This document shows positions 33,075 to 37,807 of a DNA stretch of 37,807 nt, one piece after another; position 1 is the first letter of the stretch, and each line of letters starts with the position of its first letter. The translations under genes were made by a program, and so were the position numbers. The notes below the pieces were generated by a model. That model was given only the letters and a program-made list of their open reading frames with translations. It was not told where the DNA came from and did no database searches. Source of the stretch: WFZT01 sp964398355 (lineage in GTDB: Bacteria > Hydrothermota > Hydrothermia > B15-G9 > WFZT01); the NCBI GenBank assembly GCA_964398355.1, contig CAYNMM010000106.1, positions 1 to 37,807 on the forward strand, in the 5' to 3' direction.

Positions 33075-34280
33075 TTATGCCCCAAATTTTTTAAGTTTTC
33101 CGGCATTTGCCAGAAGTATTGGCATGAGATCCATTGCCTTGATTGTTCCCAGATAACCTCTGGAGCAATCTCTTTCTGTAAACCTTGCTTCACGGTTGAA
33201 GATTCCAGCATATCTTGAATAAATCAGAAGTGGATTCGGATGCCACGAATGGCCACCAATGAATGATGGTGTCGAGTGATCTCCTGTTACGACAAAAACA
33301 TCAGGCTTTAATTCGAGAAGTTTTGGTATGAATTTATCCAGTGTTTCAATAACTTTGACTTTCTTTTCGAAATCTCCATCCTCACCCGCTTTATCAGTAT
33401 CTTTATAATGCAGATAAACAAAATCGTAGTTGTGCCACAATTCCTTCAGCTTCTCGACCTCAGCCTCGAAGTTATCTCCGGCATCAGGAGTATCGAAACC
33501 GAGTAACCTCGTAAGTCCTTTGTACATGGGATAGGCAGCAATTGATAGTGCTTTTAACTGATATTTTTCAGGGAATGGCTCAAGGTCGGGAACTTTTGCA
33601 AATCCTCTTAGCAGGATCCCGTTTGCTTTTGGTTCATCTTTTAGCACCTCAAGAGCTTTTTTCACAAATTTTGTAACGACTTCTGCCGTAAATTTCGCTT
33701 CTTCCGATAGAGGTTCAGGGTCCAGCATCTTTAATCCCTCATGCTGTGGGTCTGTGTCTGTTAGCATATCAGACAATCCATCCCCCCTGAGAACAAGTAC
33801 GAATCTGTGCTCTTTACCAGGTTTGAGAATAACCTCAACCCCATCGATCTCTTTTATATGCTCCTGAAGTTTTTTAACAATCTTTTTCGATTCCTCGGTT
33901 GGAATTCGACCTGCTCTTCTATCGAGTATGGTCCCATCAGGTTTTATCGTTGCAAAATTCCCTCTCGCTGCAACGTCTCTCTTCGTCATGTGGAATCCTA
34001 TACCGAGCGCTTCAAGGACACCACGACCTATCTCGTGCTTTACAGGATCGTATCCAAAAAGTGAGAGATGGGCTGGACCACTACCTGGCGTGATCCCTGG
34101 TTCGACAGGAATGGTCAGGCCAAGAGCACTCTTACTGGCAAGCTCATCGAGATTTGGTATTTCTGCGACATCAAGTTCAGTACGATAACCATGCTCCGGG
34201 TGTGGAATACCCCCAAGACCATCAGCCACAAGCAGCAGAATCTTGCTATCATTTTTCTCAAGGATCTCTTTCAAATCCAT
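33075..34280 (-). CDS. apgM: 2,3-bisphosphoglycerate-independent phosphoglycerate mutase, archaeal type
   Basis: 401 residues. L-L-L-V-A-D-G-L-G-G (15-24) starts the alkaline-phosphatase-like metal site, T-P-G-S-G-P-A-H-L-S-L-F-G (64-76) contains the candidate phosphoserine S67, and V-V-T-G-D-H-S-T-P and G-G-H-S-W-H-P-N-P near the end bind the second metal. It interconverts 3- and 2-phosphoglycerate. This ApgM form is typical of archaea and some thermophilic bacteria. GGAGGT lies 6 nt before the ATG. Confidence 0.96.
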   Translation of the reverse strand: MDLKEILEKNDSKILLLVADGLGGIPHPEHGYRTELDVAEIPNLDELASKSALGLTIPVEPGITPGSGPAHLSLFGYDPVKHEIGRGVLEALGIGFHMTKRDVAARGNFATIKPDGTILDRRAGRIPTEESKKIVKKLQEHIKEIDGVEVILKPGKEHRFVLVLRGDGLSDMLTDTDPQHEGLKMLDPEPLSEEAKFTAEVVTKFVKKALEVLKDEPKANGILLRGFAKVPDLEPFPEKYQLKALSIAAYPMYKGLTRLLGFDTPDAGDNFEAEVEKLKELWHNYDFVYLHYKDTDKAGEDGDFEKKVKVIETLDKFIPKLLELKPDVFVVTGDHSTPSFIGGHSWHPNPLLIYSRYAGIFNREARFTERDCSRGYLGTIKAMDLMPILLANAGKLKKFGA

Positions 34281-34680
34281 CTTTGAACCTCCATTTTTTC
34301 AAATTTCATTTATAGACATTATACAACAAAAATCCCAAAAACTCTATTTATTACATTGTTTTCTGGAAATATGATCTGTCAACCCCCATTGGAGTTTAGG
34401 TAAATCTTTATTCAATTTATTCCTACCCCAGAACACCAGAGATACTGTACAGTTTTCTCGCCATAACGCTTTTTAAGCATATCTAATCTCCATTGGACCG
34501 GGTGCTATCAATCTGGTACCATACAATTCTTAGTGGATTCCAGTATTCTTAGACAGGATAGATACAATTTTATTTAACTTATCAAATTTTATCACGGATG
34601 CTGGACGCTCTGAAAATATATATCGAACCCTGAACTCTGGACAACTTACATAGACGAGGTCCTACAAGATTCCTTCATTA
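34281..34680. other. 400-base gap between apgM and wecB
   Basis: The right part of the apgM leader has TATAAT on the minus strand (34318-34323) about 38 nt before the start, without a clear -35. The rest is A/T-rich and I see no gene, repeat, tRNA or terminator hairpin in it. Confidence 0.6.
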
Positions 34681-35835
34681 TCAAATCCTGAAGAAGTCTT
34701 TTACAATTTTGACAATTCTTTGGGCCGCATGCCCGTCGCCATAGGGATTAACTGCACGTGCCATTTTCTCATAATGCCGCCTATCTGTAAGGAGTTTCAC
34801 AGTTTCATTGAAAATCTTTTCCCGATCAGTTCCCACAAGTTTAGCGATACCCGCCTCCACACCCTCCATTCTTTCTGTGACTTCTCTCATTACAAGGACA
34901 GGTTTCCCAAAAGAAGGAGCCTCCTCCTGGATACCACCTGAGTCTGTCAATACGATATAGGATTTATTGAGAAGATAGATCAAGGTTGGATAGTCCACAG
35001 GGTCTATCAGGTAGAGATTTTGAAGATTGCCAAGAATCTCGAATACAGGTCCCCTTACATTTGGATTCAGATGAACGGGGTAAATTATCTCGATCGAATC
35101 TTTGAAATTTTCGGCAATATCTCTCAGAGCGCTACACAAATTCCTGAAAGGTTCACCAAAGCTTTCGCGCCGATGGGCTGTTACAAGTATTAATTTTTTA
35201 CCATTTTTGAGGTTATCGATCAATCCGGGGGCAACCTTTTGAAGGAAATTCTCAATATCTTTGTCCATACCCTTTTCGCGGATGACTTTTATAGCCATCA
35301 GATTGGCATCAACAACGGTATTACCTGTTACAAAAATATGATCATCTGGGATTCCCTCTCTCAAGAGATTCTCTCTTGCGGTCACGGTTGGTGCAAAATG
35401 CAAATCGGTCAGTCTCCCAACAAGAACTCTATTTATCTCTTCCGGGAAAGGAGAATATTTGTTATGACTTCTCAATCCAGCTTCCACATGGCCTACAGGT
35501 ATTTTGTAATAAAAAGCCGAGAGGGCACCTGTAAAAGCTGTTGTTGTATCCCCCTGCACAATGAGTAAATCAGGACGATATTTTTTTAAAACTTCTTCAT
35601 ACCCTCTAACACTATCAACAGTAATATCAAACAATGTTTGATTCGGTCTCATTATCTTCATATCACATTCAGCATTGATCCCGAAGAATGTTACAGGTTG
35701 ATAAAGCATCTCTCTGTGCTGACCTGTAAGACACACTATTGTTTCAAACTCCTTATGTTTCTCAAATTCTTTTATGACAGGGGCAAGTTTTATCGCCTCG
35801 GGTCTCGTACCAAAAGTTATAAAAACTTTCCTCAT
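34681..35835 (-). CDS. wecB: UDP-N-acetylglucosamine 2-epimerase (non-hydrolysing)
   Basis: 384 residues. F-G-T-R-P-E-A-I-K (8-16), V-Q-G-D-T-T-T-A (D96), H-V-E-A-G-L-R-S (E118), F-P-E-E-I-N-R, H-R-R-E-S-F-G (221-227) and D-S-G-G-I-Q-E-E-A-P are the full set of conserved motifs. It converts UDP-GlcNAc to UDP-ManNAc for surface polysaccharides. It overlaps the DUF2334 gene by 4 nt, so a deacetylase-like protein and this sugar epimerase are co-expressed. Confidence 0.96.
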   Translation of the reverse strand: MRKVFITFGTRPEAIKLAPVIKEFEKHKEFETIVCLTGQHREMLYQPVTFFGINAECDMKIMRPNQTLFDITVDSVRGYEEVLKKYRPDLLIVQGDTTTAFTGALSAFYYKIPVGHVEAGLRSHNKYSPFPEEINRVLVGRLTDLHFAPTVTARENLLREGIPDDHIFVTGNTVVDANLMAIKVIREKGMDKDIENFLQKVAPGLIDNLKNGKKLILVTAHRRESFGEPFRNLCSALRDIAENFKDSIEIIYPVHLNPNVRGPVFEILGNLQNLYLIDPVDYPTLIYLLNKSYIVLTDSGGIQEEAPSFGKPVLVMREVTERMEGVEAGIAKLVGTDREKIFNETVKLLTDRRHYEKMARAVNPYGDGHAAQRIVKIVKDFFRI

Positions 35836-37409
35836 CTGAAATACTCCTTTATTTCGATAAGATCTTTGGGACCGACGAAAGTGTAACCCATGGCCTTCAG
35901 GTTCCTAATCACTTTTTTCAATGCTTCAATTCCAAAAAAGTGTTCCTCATCCATCTGTCTCGCAAGAGAGGGATGCCAGAAGAATGATGCTATCCCGTCT
36001 CTCACCGCAAGTATATAACGAGCGTGGGAAATTATGGAGTCTGGAGAAAGTCTCTCTCCAAGATAATTTCCTATATATCCGAGATTCTCAGGTATCAATG
36101 TCTCTCCATATATGTCCCAGAAAATCACATACGGGAAAAATTGGTTATCGTAAGGGATGTTACCTGGTGAGTCTACAAAAATAGCAGGTCTATGATAATT
36201 TAAGTCAAACATTCTTCCAAATATTGAAAAATCGAGTCTTGAAGCTCCGTAATGTGGAACCTCAAAGCCGGTAACAGGTAAACCGGATTCTTTGAATTCT
36301 CTTAAACCTCTATGAATCCTCTGATACACCCAGATCATATTATCCCCGGGAACAGGAGATTTAAGGTCAAAATCAAAGAACTCGTATGCAGTTCCCGTTA
36401 CATTGTATTTCTGCCAGGATGTTATATCCTGCTGGTGAGTTACTCCGTGCATAAAAATATATCCACCATGATTAACAGCATATTTCAAAACCTTCACGAG
36501 TTCGTGTCTGTTGTGAAGATACACTTCAAGATCCTTATGTGGATCTCTGTAGATCGGAATTACAGCCATACTGAAAGGGATACCATTAGAAACAAGGTAA
36601 TTCACGGCCACTCGAAGATCCTCTGGATCTGTCATGGGACTTATATCCTCAAGTCTTACGAGTGCACGTGGCGGCTGGTGATGATATTGCCCCAGTATGT
36701 CGTGAAGAATATCACAAAAAATTACATAAGGGGTATAAGGAGCTGTATAAGAAAATGGGTCATCGGCAATAAACCAGAAATTACCACTTTTTATAATATA
36801 TGGAATTTCATCTCTTTCAGGTTGACCATAACCCCACCACTTTATCTTGAGAATTATCTTCGCCTTTTGCGGATCATGAACTCCTACCACATCAATTTCT
36901 GGATCCCATTCGATTTCACCATTGCGTTCGATCTTGAACCATTTGCTAAATTTAATATTCTTATAATTAACGAAACGATAGAAACCTGCCCTCCCCTTCA
37001 TGTCATAACCATACGAGACTTTATCAACAAAAAATCCAAAATATTCCCCTGTTTTGATCCCAAGTTCATATTCAAAGTTATTAAAATTATGTTTAAACCA
37101 TACCACTGGCTTACTGTATCTAAGTAGATCCTCTAATAATACTTTCGGTGTATAAACCCCGAGGACTGTTCCAAAATAGAAAACAGCATCATATTTAAAG
37201 ACCTCCCCTTTGACATAATCGTCAATTGGATGATGATAGTAAGTGTATTTGAAATGTCCAAGAAGGTTCTCAAGTTGATAAATGTCCGTCATATAATAAG
37301 CATACTGAGATTTAGGGGAAGTAATCGGGTCAAAGAGTACAAGAGCTTTCCCTTTAATTTGCGAAACTTTAACAGTACTTATTAATAAAAAAATTAAAAG
37401 ATTTACCAT
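35832..37409 (-). CDS. DUF2334 polysaccharide-deacetylase-like protein, exported
   Basis: 525 residues. A short hydrophobic N-terminus (M-V-N-L-L-I-F-L-L-I-S-T-V) suggests export. The DUF2334 part (about 247-520) has V-R-L-E-D-I-S-P (E254, D255), F-M-H-G-V-T-H-Q (H321, H325) and a late F-F-W-H-P-S-L, placing aspartate and histidines like the metal site of carbohydrate esterase family 4. Residues 20-240 are an N-terminal domain with F-I-A-D-D-P-F. Likely it acts on a surface or extracellular glycan; not proven. Promoter TTGTTC-18-TATAAT lies upstream. Confidence 0.85.
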   Translation of the reverse strand: MVNLLIFLLISTVKVSQIKGKALVLFDPITSPKSQYAYYMTDIYQLENLLGHFKYTYYHHPIDDYVKGEVFKYDAVFYFGTVLGVYTPKVLLEDLLRYSKPVVWFKHNFNNFEYELGIKTGEYFGFFVDKVSYGYDMKGRAGFYRFVNYKNIKFSKWFKIERNGEIEWDPEIDVVGVHDPQKAKIILKIKWWGYGQPERDEIPYIIKSGNFWFIADDPFSYTAPYTPYVIFCDILHDILGQYHHQPPRALVRLEDISPMTDPEDLRVAVNYLVSNGIPFSMAVIPIYRDPHKDLEVYLHNRHELVKVLKYAVNHGGYIFMHGVTHQQDITSWQKYNVTGTAYEFFDFDLKSPVPGDNMIWVYQRIHRGLREFKESGLPVTGFEVPHYGASRLDFSIFGRMFDLNYHRPAIFVDSPGNIPYDNQFFPYVIFWDIYGETLIPENLGYIGNYLGERLSPDSIISHARYILAVRDGIASFFWHPSLARQMDEEHFFGIEALKKVIRNLKAMGYTFVGPKDLIEIKEYFR

Positions 37410-37432
37410 GATTTTAAATTCTTCGCTCTCTT

Positions 37433-37462
37433 ATTATACGGGGAAATTTTTTGACTGAACAA
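37433..37462 (-). promoter_or_regulatory. Promoter of DUF2334-wecB
   Basis: Minus strand: TTGTTC (37457-37462), 18 nt, TATAAT (37433-37438), 23 nt before the start codon. It separates the two tandem DUF2334 genes, suggesting each copy has its own promoter. Confidence 0.65.
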
Positions 37463-37470
37463 ACATACAC

Positions 37471-37807
37471 TTACCTGCTTCTCGTAAAAGAAAACTCGGA
37501 ACCGCCTCCAAAGTAATCTTTCAATTCTATCAAATCTGTGGGACTGACAAATGTATATCCCATCTGTTTTAGATTCCTAACAATTTTCTTTAAAGATTCC
37601 AGGCCATAGAAATGTTCTTCGTCAGTATAATTTGCGAGGGTAGGATGCCAGAAAAATGAAGCTATACCGTCTCTAACAGCCAAAAAGTACTTCGCATGAG
37701 CAATTATCGAATCAGGTGGATTGTAATATCCAGGATCATTTCCCACATACCCAAGATTTTCTGGGATTAAAGTCTCTCCGTAGATATCCCAATAAACGAC
37801 GTACGGA
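37471..37807 (-). CDS. Second DUF2334 deacetylase-like gene, partial (C-terminal ~111 residues)
   Basis: The frame runs off the right edge; only the end is visible. It reads W-D-I-Y-G-E-T-L-I-P-E-N-L-G-Y-V-G, then V-R-D-G-I-A-S-F-F-W-H-P-T-L, L-K-K-I-V-R-N-L-K-Q-M-G-Y-T-F-V, nearly the same as the C-terminus of the gene at 35832. An internal GTG at 37746 is codon V of this frame, not a start. It ends with an extra glycine-serine-rich tail (F-G-G-G-S-E-F-S-F-T-R-S-R) absent from its twin. A tandem duplication is clear. Confidence 0.9.
   Translation of the reverse strand, partial: PYVVYWDIYGETLIPENLGYVGNDPGYYNPPDSIIAHAKYFLAVRDGIASFFWHPTLANYTDEEHFYGLESLKKIVRNLKQMGYTFVSPTDLIELKDYFGGGSEFSFTRSR

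Noticed and set aside
36312..37127. 271-codon plus-strand frame opposite DUF2334
   Set aside because: Shadow frame rich in Ile/Tyr/His with no domain pattern; the minus-strand gene has clear motifs and a duplicate.

Overview
The window reads as one contiguous stretch of a bacterial chromosome, densely packed, with mostly minus-strand gene clusters and many 1-26 nt gene overlaps. The organism looks like a Gram-negative bacterium with an outer membrane: it has KdsB (Kdo activation), two lipoproteins, a beta-barrel-like protein, and an exported repeat protein with a type IX secretion (T9SS)-like C-terminal tail. A DUF4837 lipoprotein also points toward the FCB group or neighbouring candidate phyla. 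Several genes have a mainly archaeal or thermophile distribution (stand-alone ERCC4 nuclease, DUF123 GIY-YIG-like protein, ApgM-type phosphoglycerate mutase). My best guess is an uncultured thermophilic lineage such as WOR-3 or Hydrothermae. That placement is inference; no rRNA or tRNA is present to test it.

Layout. 1-155: 3' end of hemG/hemY on the plus strand. 147-7749 (minus): threonine catabolism (tdh-kbl) followed by a hairpin terminator, then DUF2007, YitT-type membrane protein, ERCC4-HhH nuclease, Nudix hydrolase, endonuclease III and a large BNR-repeat secreted protein. 7750-8725: non-coding, with hairpins, a 26-bp perfect palindrome and one copy of a 206-nt dispersed repeat. 8726-9632 (plus): six-helix membrane protein plus winged-helix regulator behind a consensus promoter with an overlapping operator-like palindrome. 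9669-16905 (minus): mobA and a glycosidase-like TIM-barrel protein; pdxS-pdxT; an APC permease with an unusual tail; pyrimidine-nucleoside phosphorylase; and a fused ispDF. 17081-21622 (plus): recG, DUF4837 lipoprotein, SAM hydroxide adenosyltransferase, DUF123 protein, DUF3343-like protein. 21605-27753 (minus): lipoprotein, beta-barrel protein, rqcH, plsC, kdsB, then upstream a lipid kinase and a metallo-beta-lactamase-fold hydrolase. 27901-28350 (plus): hsp20 with a strong terminator. 28351-29219: non-coding, with the second, inverted copy of the 206-nt repeat. 29220-32173 (plus): an exported protein with twelve G-N-D-x-Y repeats, overlapping a HEAT-repeat protein. 32227-37807 (minus): tandem UspA protein, apgM, then after 400 empty bases wecB and two tandem DUF2334 deacetylase-like genes, the second cut by the window edge.

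How it fits together. Housekeeping pathways are represented piecemeal: heme, PLP (pdxST), isoprenoid (ispDF), molybdenum cofactor (mobA), glycolysis (apgM), envelope sugars (kdsB, wecB), phospholipid (plsC, lipid kinase), DNA repair (nth, ERCC4, recG) and ribosome rescue (rqcH). Promoters of the form TTGAAN or TTGACA, 16-18 nt, TATAAT-like are visible before tdh, pdxS, the membrane-protein/regulator pair, the lipoprotein operon and the DUF2334 gene, so the housekeeping sigma factor seems to use a standard consensus. The least explained elements are the inverted 206-nt repeat pair, the G-N-D-x-Y repeat protein with its HEAT partner, and the permease with a degenerate nucleotidyltransferase-like tail. 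I saw no CRISPR array, transposase, phage gene or tRNA.
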